Assembly: GCA_910584735.1 (NCBI GenBank) | Contig: CAJUBM010000073.1 | Coordinates: 1 to 14,609, forward strand | Direction of reading: 5' to 3' | Source of the DNA: an uncultured Muribaculaceae bacterium | Lineage (GTDB): Bacteria; Bacteroidota; Bacteroidia; Bacteroidales; Muribaculaceae | DNA: 14,609 nt | Shown: positions 5,216-14,519 of the stretch, one piece after another | How positions within the stretch are numbered: position 1 is the stretch's first letter | Layout of the letters: each line of letters opens with the position of its first letter | Notes under the pieces: model-generated | What the model saw: the letters and a program-made list of their open reading frames with translations, nothing else | What the model was told of the DNA's origin: nothing | The model's database searches: none | Translations under genes and position numbers: made by a program

Positions 5216-6865
5216 ATGGCAACTAAACCGTTCCATTACCAGCCGATGTTCCCCCTCGGCCCCGATACAACTGAGTATTACCACCTTACATCTGACTACG
5301 TGAAGGTAGAGAAGTGGGGTGGCCACGAATTTCTCGTTGTCGACCCTGAAGCCCTCACGGTGCTTGCGCGCCAGGCCACACACGACAACGCCTTTATGCT
5401 GCGCCGCGAACACAACGAGATGGTAGCCAAGATACTCCGCGACCCCGAGGCTTCCGACAACGACAAGTTCGTAGCCCTGACGATGCTCCGTAACGCCGAG
5501 GTAGCCGCCAAAGGACAGCTTCCCTTCTGCCAGGACACCGGCACGGCAATCGTACACGGAGAGAAAGGCCAACTCGTATATACAGGCTGCGATGATGCCG
5601 AACGTATCTCACGCGGTGTCTACGACACATATACCACCGACAACCTGCGCTACTCGCAGAACGCCCCCCTCACCATGTACGACGAGGTGAACACGGGCTG
5701 CAACCTCCCCGCCCAAATCGACATCCACGCCGAGGAGGGGGACGAGTATAAGTTCGTCTTCGTAGCAAAAGGTGGCGGCTCGGCAAACAAGACCTACCTC
5801 TACCAAGAGACAAAGGCCATTATCAACCCCAAGACCCTCGTCCCCTTCCTGGTGGAGAAGATGAAGAGCCTCGGCACAGCGGCCTGCCCCCCCTACCATA
5901 TCGCTTTCGTAATCGGCGGCACCTCGGCCGAAAAGAACCTTGAGACCGTGAAGAAAGCCTCCATCAAATATTACGACAACCTCCCCACCACGGGCAACGA
6001 ATATGGACGTGCCTTCCGCGACATCGAACTTGAGAAGCAACTCAAGGAAGCCTCTGAAAAAATCGGTCTCGGCGCACAGTTCGGCGGCAAATATTTCGCA
6101 CACGACATACGCGTGATCCGTCTGCCGCGCCACGGCGCCTCATGCCCCATCGGCATGGGCGTAAGCTGCTCAGCCGACCGCAACGTGAAGGCAAAAATCA
6201 ACCGCGAGGGTCTCTGGATTGAGAAACTCGATGCCAATCCCGGCGAACTCATCCCCGAGGAAATGCGCCGTCCGGAAGAGTCGCAGGCAGTGGAGATAGA
6301 CCTCAACCGCCCTATGAGCGAGGTGCTTGCCGAACTCGACAAATACCCCGTGGCAACCCGCCTGAACCTGCGCGGCACCATAATCGTGGGTCGCGACATC
6401 GCGCATGCAAAAATCAAGGAACGTCTCGATGCCGGCGAACCCATGCCGCAGTACCTCAAAGACCATCCCATCTACTACGCCGGACCGGCCAAAACTCCGG
6501 AAGGTATGCCGTCAGGCTCATTCGGCCCCACAACGGCAGGCCGTATGGACCCCTACGTAGACCAATTCCAGAAAGCAGGCGGCTCCATGATTATGATTGC
6601 CAAGGGTAACCGCAGCCAGCAGGTCACCGATGCCTGCAAGAACAACGGCGGCTTCTACCTCGGCTCCATCGGCGGCCCCGCCGCAGTTCTGGCACAGAAC
6701 TCCATAAAGAAGGTAGAACTCCTTGAATATCCCGAACTGGGCATGGAGGCCATCTGGAAAATCGAGGTAGAGAACTTCCCGGCCTTTATCCTTGTTGACA
6801 ATAAGGGCAACGACTTCTTCAAGAAGATACAGGAGAAGTGCGCCGGCTGCCCCGTCACGAAATAA
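5216..6865 (+). CDS. fumA: Fumarate hydratase, class I (iron-sulfur type)
   Basis: A 549-residue enzyme that interconverts fumarate and malate in the cytoplasm. In gut Bacteroidales this step serves the reductive branch from oxaloacetate to succinate. It is the single-chain, dimeric FumA/FumB type (E. coli FumA is 548 residues). The three cysteines expected to hold the oxygen-sensitive [4Fe-4S] cluster fall at C105 (LPFCQDTGT), C224 (TAACPPYH) and C318 (GVSCSADRN), the same positions as in E. coli FumA. The N-terminal alpha domain runs to about 340, and the C-terminal beta domain carries KTPEGMPSGSFGPTTAGRMD and MIAKGNRS. ATG 5216 is chosen because the frame further upstream runs through the rpmE2 terminator. 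It is monocistronic, followed by a hairpin at 6882-6918. The symbol is by class; no neighbour separates FumA from FumB use. Confidence 0.96.
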   Translation: MATKPFHYQPMFPLGPDTTEYYHLTSDYVKVEKWGGHEFLVVDPEALTVLARQATHDNAFMLRREHNEMVAKILRDPEASDNDKFVALTMLRNAEVAAKGQLPFCQDTGTAIVHGEKGQLVYTGCDDAERISRGVYDTYTTDNLRYSQNAPLTMYDEVNTGCNLPAQIDIHAEEGDEYKFVFVAKGGGSANKTYLYQETKAIINPKTLVPFLVEKMKSLGTAACPPYHIAFVIGGTSAEKNLETVKKASIKYYDNLPTTGNEYGRAFRDIELEKQLKEASEKIGLGAQFGGKYFAHDIRVIRLPRHGASCPIGMGVSCSADRNVKAKINREGLWIEKLDANPGELIPEEMRRPEESQAVEIDLNRPMSEVLAELDKYPVATRLNLRGTIIVGRDIAHAKIKERLDAGEPMPQYLKDHPIYYAGPAKTPEGMPSGSFGPTTAGRMDPYVDQFQKAGGSMIMIAKGNRSQQVTDACKNNGGFYLGSIGGPAAVLAQNSIKKVELLEYPELGMEAIWKIEVENFPAFILVDNKGNDFFKKIQEKCAGCPVTK

Positions 6866-6881
6866 TATAAAGCCATCATTC

Positions 6882-6918
6882 ATCACCGGTTATGCCCCAC
6901 GGGGGTGTAACCGGTGAT
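6882..6918 (+). terminator. Stem-loop after the fumarase gene
   Basis: ATCACCGGTTA (6882-6892) and TAACCGGTGAT (6908-6918) pair perfectly, with a possible inner CCC/GGG extension. No T-run follows, so it may act as an mRNA 3' stabiliser or a weak terminator. Its right edge overlaps the putative -33 of the gpmI promoter. Confidence 0.55.
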
Positions 6919-6949
6919 TGAGTGAGATAAAGATTGAACCATAAAATTG
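6918..6949 (+). promoter_or_regulatory. Candidate gpmI promoter
   Basis: TTG (6918-6920), 21 nt, TAAAATTG (6942-6949) is a near match to the Bacteroidetes consensus, with one deviation in the -7 box. It would give a leader of about 33 nt. Confidence 0.45.
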
Positions 6950-6985
6950 TATCAATAGAATTATATCAAAAGACCAATAAGTACA

Positions 6986-8503
6986 ATGCCACACAAAGCT
7001 CTATTAATGATTCTCGACGGCTGGGGAATAGGCAACCACACCAAGAGTGATGCCATCTACTCCACGCCTACCCCCTATTGGGACTACCTTATCAAGACCT
7101 ATCCCCATTCCGAACTACAGGCTTCGGGCGAGAACGTAGGCCTGCCTGACGGACAGATGGGTAACTCCGAGGTAGGGCACCTCAATATCGGCGCCGGGCG
7201 CGTCCTATACCAGGACCTGGTGAAGATAAACCGCGCCATAGCCGATGGCTCGATTGCCAAGAATCCTGAAATCGTAAGCGCTTTCTCATACGCCCGCGAC
7301 AACGGACGTGCCATCCACTTCATGGGCCTAACCTCCAACGGAGGTGTACACTCCTCGCTCGAACACCTCTTCGCCCTATGCGACCTCGCCAAGGAATACG
7401 GTCTGGAGAAGGTCTACATCCACTGCTTTATGGACGGCCGCGATACCGACCCCCGTTCCGGCAAGGGCTTCATAGAAGAACTGCAGGCCCATTGCGATAA
7501 ATCCGCCGGCACCATCGCCTCGATTATCGGACGTTACTACGCTATGGACCGCGACAAACGCTGGGATCGCGTGAAGGTGGCCTACGACCTGCTCGTGGAT
7601 GGCGAGGGGAAACAGGCCACGGACATGGTAAAAGCCATGAAGGAAAGCTATGACGAGGATGTTACCGACGAGTTCATCAAACCCATCAACAACTCCACCG
7701 TTGACGGTACTATCAAACCAGATGACTGCGTAATTTTCTTCAACTACCGCAACGACCGCGCCAAGGAACTCACCGTAGTCCTGACGCAGCACGATATGCC
7801 GGAGCAAGGAATGAAGACCATCCCCGGCCTGCAATACTATTGCATGACCCCTTACGACTCATCGTTCACAGGCCTCCACATACTCTTCCCCAAGGAAAAC
7901 GTAAACAACACCTTGGGCGAATACCTCTCGAAACTCGGCAAGAAGCAGCTCCATATCGCCGAGACCGAAAAGTATGCCCACGTGACATTCTTCTTCAACG
8001 GTGGTCGTGAGGAGCCATACGAAGGTGAAGACCGCATATTGGTGGCATCACCCAAGGTTGCCACCTACGACCTCCAGCCCGAGATGAGCGCACCCGAGGT
8101 TGCAGACAAACTCGCCGCAGAGATACGCCGCTATGTCTACGACTTCGTAGTGGTGAACTTCGCCAACGGCGACATGGTGGGCCATACTGGAATCTATCCC
8201 GCAATTCAGAAAGCTGTTGAAACCGTGGATGCCTGCTGCAAGGAGGTTGTCGAAGCAGCCAAGGAGACCGGCTACGAGGTAATCATAATCGCCGACCACG
8301 GCAATGCCGACCACGCAATCAATGCCGACGGCACTCCCAACACTGCCCATTCGCTCAACCCCGTGCCATGCGTATATGTCACATCCGACCACGCTGCCAA
8401 GGTTGAAAACGGCATCCTTGCCGATGTGGCTCCCACCATACTCCATATCATGGGACTGGAACAGCCTGCCGAGATGACAGGCCATAACCTCATCGAGGGA
8501 TAA
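6986..8503 (+). CDS. gpmI: 2,3-bisphosphoglycerate-independent phosphoglycerate mutase
   Basis: A 505-residue monomeric, manganese-dependent enzyme that interconverts 3- and 2-phosphoglycerate in glycolysis and gluconeogenesis. It belongs to the alkaline phosphatase superfamily. All expected active-site residues are visible: D11 in LMILDGWGIG, the phosphorylated serine S61 in QMGNSEVGH, H122 (NGGVHSS), D152-R-D in MDGRDTDP, R183 with GRYYAMDRD, R255/R258 in YRNDRA, then D396 and H400 (NGDMVGHTG), D437-H438 (IADHGNAD) and H455 (TAHSLNPVP). The spacing agrees with characterised enzymes of about 510 residues. The phosphotransferase part is the insertion between about 75 and 300; the phosphatase part is the rest. 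It is a single-gene unit between the fumarase stem-loop and its own terminator at 8529-8561. The ATG at 6986 gives the family-standard N-terminus. Nothing is unusual. Confidence 0.97.
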   Translation: MPHKALLMILDGWGIGNHTKSDAIYSTPTPYWDYLIKTYPHSELQASGENVGLPDGQMGNSEVGHLNIGAGRVLYQDLVKINRAIADGSIAKNPEIVSAFSYARDNGRAIHFMGLTSNGGVHSSLEHLFALCDLAKEYGLEKVYIHCFMDGRDTDPRSGKGFIEELQAHCDKSAGTIASIIGRYYAMDRDKRWDRVKVAYDLLVDGEGKQATDMVKAMKESYDEDVTDEFIKPINNSTVDGTIKPDDCVIFFNYRNDRAKELTVVLTQHDMPEQGMKTIPGLQYYCMTPYDSSFTGLHILFPKENVNNTLGEYLSKLGKKQLHIAETEKYAHVTFFFNGGREEPYEGEDRILVASPKVATYDLQPEMSAPEVADKLAAEIRRYVYDFVVVNFANGDMVGHTGIYPAIQKAVETVDACCKEVVEAAKETGYEVIIIADHGNADHAINADGTPNTAHSLNPVPCVYVTSDHAAKVENGILADVAPTILHIMGLEQPAEMTGHNLIEG

Positions 8504-8528
8504 AATCTCCCATAAATCCACAAAAACG

Positions 8529-8561
8529 GCGGTGTGTCAAAATTCATTTTTGGCACACCGC
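8529..8561 (+). terminator. Terminator hairpin after gpmI
   Basis: GCGGTGTG (8529-8536) pairs with CACACCGC (8554-8561), and CAAAA/TTTTG extends the stem inward to a short loop. A T-rich TTCTGTT follows. It is placed 26 nt after the stop. The T-tract is only moderate. Confidence 0.7.
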
Positions 8562-8582
8562 TTCTGTTATAACTTTAAAGAA

Positions 8583-8738
8583 GCCGTATGGTAGTGGCGC
8601 CGGACCTCCGGGACGGCAGGCCACCCGAAGAGGCGGAGCGGGAGAAAAGTCAACGATTCTTTTACAGATATTTTTGATTCGGCTGCGCCTCTTCTGGTGG
8701 CCTGCCGTCCCGGAGGTCCGGCGCCACTACCATCCGGC
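8583..8738. repeat. Complete G+C-rich palindromic repeat with 53-nt arms
   Basis: Left arm 8583-8635 and right arm 8686-8738 are reverse complements at 51 of 53 positions (mismatches at 8587 and 8626 of the left arm). They are separated by a 50-nt A+T-richer interior. The shared core includes GTGGCGCCGGACCTCCGGG. A relative lies at 1-92, with similar arms but a different interior. There is no reading frame, no transposase and no T-tract. It lies 22 bp past the gpmI terminator. The likely interpretation is a REP/MITE-like dispersed element; exact class unknown. Confidence 0.85.
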
Positions 8739-8961
8739 TGCTCGAAAAATTACCATTGACCGGAAGAATGTAAACTAATGTTAATTATTTGTTAAAATTT
8801 GCAAAACAAAGAGAGCAAAAATTACTTTTCGCTAACTTTCGCCAAGAATAAGCAACCTTATTGCCACAACACACAGCTTCATAGTGGCAATCTGACACAA
8901 GCCCACCATTTGCAGTGACTTTTATTTTAAACACATCATCTTATACCTTTAAATTTTAACA

Positions 8962-11900
8962 ATGAAACAAAAATCTTCCATCAAACCCACCTGGCTACAT
9001 TCTGTCACGTTTGCGGCAGGAATAGCGCTCATGGGTGCCGCAGTCAGTGCCGCTACATATCAAAGTGACATTACGAGTCCCCCGGCCGACACCGTCAACC
9101 GGATTGCCAAAGCCGAAAGTGCGGATGGGACGGTGATATTCACCCGTGCTATGTCGCAGCAGTCGGAATTTGATGCCTGTACGCTTCTTACCGACAACGG
9201 CGACACCAACAAATGGAAGTTTTACAAATACGGGCCATATATCCGCTACAACATATATGCCTCTGACGGCGTTGCCTCCGACAGCTACATCTTCATTCCG
9301 GGCGCATCGCTTAAGGCCGATAAGGAATATTCCATATCGATAGCCGGGAAAAAGGATGCCTCAAACGATGCATTTGTCACCACGATGGAATTCTGCGTTG
9401 CCCCGGCGGCGGACATTGCATCAACCATACATATTTCCACATCAGAAATAAACACTGCTTCTTTCCAGCCCGTTGAATCGGAACGGTTCTCCGTGCCGGC
9501 CACAGGCACATATTTCATCGTACTCCACGCCAACTCCCCGAAAATCAACGCTTCGGGCGGTTATGCCGAGATACACGCAAAAGATATAACCGTAACCGAA
9601 TACGAAAAAGAGCAACCGCCCGTTTCCGATGCCCTACCTCTCCCCTATTCGGCAACGCCCACACTTGAAGAGATGGGGCTGATGTCCGTTCTCGACAACA
9701 ACGGCGATGAATTCGACCGAGGCAGCTTCCTTTTAGGTGTATGGAACTACGATATGCAGCGCGAGCAACTGGTCTACTATTATTCCAACACCCACCAGGA
9801 TGCCGATGACTATGTGTTCCTCCCGCAATTGCAGTTCAACGATACCCAAAAGGCCTACAAGGTAAAACTTGATGCCATGTGCGCCAGCAGCCGCGACCCC
9901 GAATCATTCGCCCTCTATATCGGCAAGACGCAGACACCCTCCGAGATGCGCTGCTTCTACGAGTCGGGAGATGTGACAAACGATGAAGACTGGCTCACCC
10001 ACGAAGCCCCTGTCGGCATACAGGAAAAAGGGGACTACTACGTGGCCATAAAAGCCACATCTCCGAAAGACCGCTTCAAACTGAATGTGAAGAATATCTC
10101 CGTAACGCAGATGGAGACCTCCTCTGCCGTGCCACAGGCTCCGTCGGAAGCCGTTGCAACCGCTGCCGCACAGGGTGCATTGAATACGGATATATCTTTC
10201 AAACTTCCCTCACTGGATATTGCCGGGCGGCAACTATCAGGTACCGTGTCGGTTGAAATCGCATCCAGCGAGGAGACCAAGACAATCACAGGCCAACCCG
10301 GCGAGTCCAAAAACACGCAGATAGCCACCCGTCAGGGTAATAACGCCATAACCCTTACCGCTTCGAACGACAAAGGCACAGGCAACCGCATGGTTGTGAA
10401 CGTATATACGGGTGTCGACATACCGCGCATCCCCATGCCGACTTCCTCCGTAAGCGAGGACAACCTCACCATGCACATAGAATGGCCGCGCCTTGAAGAA
10501 GGTCTTAACGGCGGATACGTTGATCCCGAGACCGTCGTATTCACTATCTCGCGCTACGACCCGGCAGATAAGACCTACGATGACGGCATCGAACTTACCG
10601 GCAAATATTCCTACGACTACACCGTGGAGGCCGCTTCTCCCCAGCACAAAGAATCATTCATAATAACGGCCCGCAATATTGCCGGCCATGAGGAAGGTTC
10701 AGGTTCCACACATGCCACGGTCGGCAAACCCTACCAACTCCCGATGGAAGAGATGTTAGCCAACGGCAAACAGACATTCGAACCTCTCAATACGGAAACT
10801 CCCGATGCCGGCTATCTCTACTCGGCCGACTTCCGCCTCTACGACCTGGCCACAATCTTCGAGCAGGCAAACCCTTACTATCCCGACATAATGGCGGGAC
10901 ACAGCAAAGCCCTGTGGGCCTTCGTGCGCTACGGCGAACCGGGCAAATGCCGTTTCGCCCTGCCGAAGTTCTCAACCGAGGGGGTATCGGAAACCAAATT
11001 CAAAATGAACGTGTTCATCAATAATATATTCCCCGAGACAGATGTTTACGCCGTATCGTTCGGTATGGAACCGGTGAAACTCGGCACTATCACCAAGGGC
11101 TCAGGCGAAGGATGGACCGATGTGAAATTCCTCGTCCCGGCCTCCTTGGGCGGCAAGAAATGGGTAAAAGTTTATTTCGATGCCACCTTTACCGATATTG
11201 ACAACCAAAACATATTCATATCCTCCTACTCTTTAAGCGAACAGCTTACGAACGACTTGGCGGTAATCTCGATTTCCGGCCCCGAGGATGCAATCAATAT
11301 CGGCGACAAAGGGGAGTACACGGCCATAGTCCGTAATGAGGGGAAGAACAACGCCGCCGCGCCGGCCCTTAAGTTCGACCTCGTAGACAAACTCGGCGAG
11401 ACAACGGTATCAGTCTCGGCCGTTGCCGACAAAACCACCCTGGCACCCGAAGAAACCGCCGTCTATACCTACACAATCGAAGCCACTGCCGACAATCTCG
11501 GAGAATATACCCTCCGGGCCTACCTCCCGGAAGCCGATGAGAACCCGGCAAACGACAGCCGCGAGATTACGGTTAACATAATCCGAGGACAGAAACCCGT
11601 GGTCAACGACCTCGCAGCCGAAGGTGATGACAACTCCGTGACACTCACATGGAGCAAACCCGACATAAAGCTCACCGGCCTTGACAGCTTCGAAGATTAC
11701 GAGCCGTTCGCCTACGGCAAATATATCGGCCTGTTCAAGAACCTCGACCTTGACGGAAAGAAAACCTACTCCTACGACCAGTGCCAGTTCGAAGCGGCAA
11801 CCCTGCCGAAAGCGTTCATGGTAATAAACCCCGAATACCTTAACAACCGTCTGGTCGGCGAGAACTACGTACCCCGTTCCGGCGAACAATACTTAGTGGC

Positions 11901-12612
11901 TTTCTGCCCTGCCGACGGCTCAAAAGCCGATGACTGGCTCATATCTCCCGAGGTAAAGGCAGGCACTGTAGTCTCCTTCTATATCACCACAGTCGCCCTG
12001 AACGACTTCGCCGAACGTGTAGAGTTCTGCTACTCCTCCACCACCAACGAACCCTCCGAGTTCAAGACTTTGGAACAAATTTCTGTCTCCGGGCTGAACT
12101 GGATCGGCAAAGCCTTCGTTCTTCCCGATGACGCCAAATATTTCGCTATACACTATGTCAGCGCCGATGTATTCGGCATAATGATTGACGACATAGATTT
12201 CACTCCGATAATAAACAAAGAGTCGATATTCACCTACAACGTATATGCCGATGGCGATATAATCGGAGAAGGTCTTACGGAAACCCGATTCGTGCACAGC
12301 ACCCCCGCCAACACCGATTGCAAGTATAACGTAACCGCTGTTGTCGACGGCATAGAATACAGCAAGTCAAACACTGCCACCGCCGTGCGTACCTCATTGT
12401 CTGATGCCGTCACGGTTAAAGGCACCATAGCCACTGCAGACGGCTCTATAATAATAACAGGCTACGAAGGCCACGCCGTGATGGTGTTCAATACCGATGG
12501 CCGAGCCGTCTATGTCACGGACAGGTCTAACGGGAACCTCATAATTCCCTGCACCCACGGTCTGTACATAGTCAAAGCCGGAAACGATGTAAAGAAAGTA
12601 TCGGTAAAATGA
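8962..12612 (+). CDS. Large secreted multidomain Fn3/jelly-roll/CARDB protein with T9SS-like tail
   Basis: A 1216-residue exported protein. Residues 1-30 are a signal peptide (FAAGIALMGAAVSA, then ATYQ). Two related jelly-roll-like modules follow at about 35-215 and 223-383 (shared LLTDNGD/VLDNNGD start, YIFIP/YVFLP, GTYFIVLHANSP/GDYYVAIKATSP). Next come Fn3-like segments at about 390-590, a third beta-sandwich (about 595-760), a CARDB domain (764-876, NDLAVISISGPED to ITVNI), and an Fn3 domain (878-1145) into which a choice-of-anchor J/cleaved-adhesin domain (about 907-1080, FEDYEPF to IDDIDFTP) is inserted. Residues 1148-1216 resemble a type A sorting tail (VMVFNTDGRAVYV, then GLYIVKAGNDVKKVSVK). 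It is probably a surface or secreted adhesin or glycan-binding protein; no catalytic domain is seen. First gene of a two-gene unit, 23 nt before the next start. Confidence 0.85.
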   Translation: MKQKSSIKPTWLHSVTFAAGIALMGAAVSAATYQSDITSPPADTVNRIAKAESADGTVIFTRAMSQQSEFDACTLLTDNGDTNKWKFYKYGPYIRYNIYASDGVASDSYIFIPGASLKADKEYSISIAGKKDASNDAFVTTMEFCVAPAADIASTIHISTSEINTASFQPVESERFSVPATGTYFIVLHANSPKINASGGYAEIHAKDITVTEYEKEQPPVSDALPLPYSATPTLEEMGLMSVLDNNGDEFDRGSFLLGVWNYDMQREQLVYYYSNTHQDADDYVFLPQLQFNDTQKAYKVKLDAMCASSRDPESFALYIGKTQTPSEMRCFYESGDVTNDEDWLTHEAPVGIQEKGDYYVAIKATSPKDRFKLNVKNISVTQMETSSAVPQAPSEAVATAAAQGALNTDISFKLPSLDIAGRQLSGTVSVEIASSEETKTITGQPGESKNTQIATRQGNNAITLTASNDKGTGNRMVVNVYTGVDIPRIPMPTSSVSEDNLTMHIEWPRLEEGLNGGYVDPETVVFTISRYDPADKTYDDGIELTGKYSYDYTVEAASPQHKESFIITARNIAGHEEGSGSTHATVGKPYQLPMEEMLANGKQTFEPLNTETPDAGYLYSADFRLYDLATIFEQANPYYPDIMAGHSKALWAFVRYGEPGKCRFALPKFSTEGVSETKFKMNVFINNIFPETDVYAVSFGMEPVKLGTITKGSGEGWTDVKFLVPASLGGKKWVKVYFDATFTDIDNQNIFISSYSLSEQLTNDLAVISISGPEDAINIGDKGEYTAIVRNEGKNNAAAPALKFDLVDKLGETTVSVSAVADKTTLAPEETAVYTYTIEATADNLGEYTLRAYLPEADENPANDSREITVNIIRGQKPVVNDLAAEGDDNSVTLTWSKPDIKLTGLDSFEDYEPFAYGKYIGLFKNLDLDGKKTYSYDQCQFEAATLPKAFMVINPEYLNNRLVGENYVPRSGEQYLVAFCPADGSKADDWLISPEVKAGTVVSFYITTVALNDFAERVEFCYSSTTNEPSEFKTLEQISVSGLNWIGKAFVLPDDAKYFAIHYVSADVFGIMIDDIDFTPIINKESIFTYNVYADGDIIGEGLTETRFVHSTPANTDCKYNVTAVVDGIEYSKSNTATAVRTSLSDAVTVKGTIATADGSIIITGYEGHAVMVFNTDGRAVYVTDRSNGNLIIPCTHGLYIVKAGNDVKKVSVK

Positions 12613-12635
12613 CCTTAAATTAAAAGTTACTTACA

Positions 12636-14519
12636 GTGAGAAAAGCTATAATTCTTTTCCTAAGCTGTCTATATACCCTACCGGGCGCCCTGGCCGACTT
12701 CCATGTCAACGCCGGGCGCGCCGAGGCAGGGCATGGAGCCGAGGACAACACCACAGATTACCGGGTGCTGCTGTACGAGGACTTCTCGCTATTCACCGCC
12801 GGAAGCGAGGAACGCCCCTCGGCCAACCCGGTGAACGACCAGTTGCAGATGATTCCCGACAACAAAACCCTCTCTCCCGGATGGCAGGGAGTGGAAATCT
12901 ACCAGGCCGGGGGTATTGCCTACCAGGGCATTGACGGAAAACTGTTCACCCCGAATATCGACCTGTCAAAAAACGGAGGAAAGTTCAAGATAACATTCCG
13001 CATGAAACTTGCTCCAGGGTCGCCTGACGGATGGGCCAACGTTGTGCATGCCAACATATCCAGCCAGTCCTCCGTAAAACTTACCGAGCAGTGGCAGACC
13101 ATAACCTACATCTTCGACGGCGGTACCCGTGGCGACTACGTCGCAATCAGGGCTGTTGACATGAACAATCCATCCTCCAGCCGCGTGAAAGCGTTTATCG
13201 ACGACATAGTGGTAGAGGTGCCGGATCCGAAAGTTGAATCACCCACCGGGCTTACCTACGACAATTTTGACGGTACCGGCTTCAATGCCTTTTGGAACGG
13301 CGGGGCAAAGTATGACCGCTACGAACTGAGATTATACACCGTGGGGACTGATGGTTCTGAAACGGATGTGCCGGGAGACTTTACAACCACACGCACAGAC
13401 TATCAATTCACAGACCTTGATGAAAATTGGAACGGCTACCGCCTACAGGTGCGCGGCTATGCCGGGACAGAGGTCTCTCCGTGGTCAACCCCGGTAAGCA
13501 TAGAGGGAATCGCAGCCCCCGCATTAAATCCGGCGCAGATAACCGATGACGGATTTATCATATCGTGGGGGAATGTGGAAAATGCGTACAAATACGAGGT
13601 ACGCACATTCATCGAACATACTCCGGCCGATGACGAACAGTTCTTCCTTGCCGACACGGATTTCTCATTCGTGCACCCACGCGATTTAGGGAGCGAGACC
13701 GATGTCGGTTTCGATGAGATGCCGGGATGGTTCTTCGGATGCGCCGACCTACAGGAGGGGTATATCGGAGTACAGGGCGCTTTCTCCTATCTCGGATATG
13801 CCGCACAGATTGAATCGCCACGCCTCAATCTCTCCGGCTCGGGAGGGAAAATCAGCGTAGAGTTCAAAGCCAAAAATGATGATTCGCGCACAGGCGTGGC
13901 CGTAGCCCTCTTCAGCAGGGAGGGGGGTGACTATCAGATGGTCGATGAACACCGTATTGACGGCCTGTCCAAGAACTGGTACACCGTCAGAGCCTCGCTC
14001 AGCGGGGGCGGCGACAATTCAATCCTGGCAATAATCCCTACACGCTCCGGAAATGTCTATGTCGATGATTTGAAAGTATGGCAGAATGTGAAAGCCGGTG
14101 TCAAAGCCCACCGGCTTGAGAGATTCGAGACCACTACCGGCAACTCAATCACGGTGAAAGGGATAAACTGTCCTGCCGGTGACGCGGTGTGCTACAGTGT
14201 GCGTACCGTAGGAGCCAGCAGTGACAAGAGCCGATGGCTCTACAGCCCCGACACAGAACTGACCTATCCATATGGCGGGAGTGCCATCCAAGAAGTCGGG
14301 AAAGATTCTCTCGGCGAACCTTCCATCCGTATTATAGGCCATACCGTACATATTGAAAACAACTCTGATGCAACAATAAGGGTATTCGACCTTACAGGAC
14401 GCCCCGTACCGCTCTCCGATTTATACTCCGATGGAGACTGCCGGACTTTCACAATCCCCTCGGCAGGCATATACCTTATTAACATCGGAACCACAACCTC
14501 TAAGGTTGTAATACGTTAA
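12636..14519 (+). CDS. Secreted Fn3/choice-of-anchor J protein with T9SS-like tail, GTG start
   Basis: A 627-residue exported protein encoded 23 nt after the 1216-residue gene, probably in the same mRNA. The GTG at 12636 is chosen because it alone gives a complete signal peptide (MRKAIILFLSCLYTLPGALA, then DFHV); no suitable ATG is nearby. A first jelly-roll domain spans about 47-197 (YEDFSLFTAGS to FIDDIVVEVP). An Fn3 domain follows at 199-290. A second Fn3, starting at 291 (IISWGNVENAYKYEVRTF), is interrupted by another jelly-roll (about 346-490, DEMPGWFFGC to VYVDDLKVWQ) and resumes at about 505-545 (VCYSVRTVGASSDKSRW). Residues 560-627 form a sorting-like tail (IRVFDLTGRPVPL, then AGIYLINIGTTTSKVVIR). 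No catalytic motif is seen. The shared architecture suggests it works with, or arose from the same family as, its upstream partner. Confidence 0.85.
   Translation: MRKAIILFLSCLYTLPGALADFHVNAGRAEAGHGAEDNTTDYRVLLYEDFSLFTAGSEERPSANPVNDQLQMIPDNKTLSPGWQGVEIYQAGGIAYQGIDGKLFTPNIDLSKNGGKFKITFRMKLAPGSPDGWANVVHANISSQSSVKLTEQWQTITYIFDGGTRGDYVAIRAVDMNNPSSSRVKAFIDDIVVEVPDPKVESPTGLTYDNFDGTGFNAFWNGGAKYDRYELRLYTVGTDGSETDVPGDFTTTRTDYQFTDLDENWNGYRLQVRGYAGTEVSPWSTPVSIEGIAAPALNPAQITDDGFIISWGNVENAYKYEVRTFIEHTPADDEQFFLADTDFSFVHPRDLGSETDVGFDEMPGWFFGCADLQEGYIGVQGAFSYLGYAAQIESPRLNLSGSGGKISVEFKAKNDDSRTGVAVALFSREGGDYQMVDEHRIDGLSKNWYTVRASLSGGGDNSILAIIPTRSGNVYVDDLKVWQNVKAGVKAHRLERFETTTGNSITVKGINCPAGDAVCYSVRTVGASSDKSRWLYSPDTELTYPYGGSAIQEVGKDSLGEPSIRIIGHTVHIENNSDATIRVFDLTGRPVPLSDLYSDGDCRTFTIPSAGIYLINIGTTTSKVVIR

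Larger units (their letters stand above)
8504..8961. other. 458-bp gene-free gap: terminator, palindromic repeat, A+T-rich leader
   Basis: The gap contains the gpmI terminator, the long palindromic repeat (8583-8738) and about 220 bp of A+T-rich DNA that must drive the secreted-protein operon. No perfect promoter is visible there. The best -7 candidates are TACTTTTC (8823-8830) and TAACTTTC (8833-8840), each one base off consensus and without a good -33. If either is real, the leader is about 120 nt. Confidence 0.5.

Noticed and set aside
11410..11889. Long minus-strand open frames opposite the fumarase, gpmI and secreted-protein genes (for example 5609-6133, 8048-8521, 11410-11889)
   Set aside because: They arise from codon bias of the real plus-strand genes, lack promoters and show no recognisable domains.
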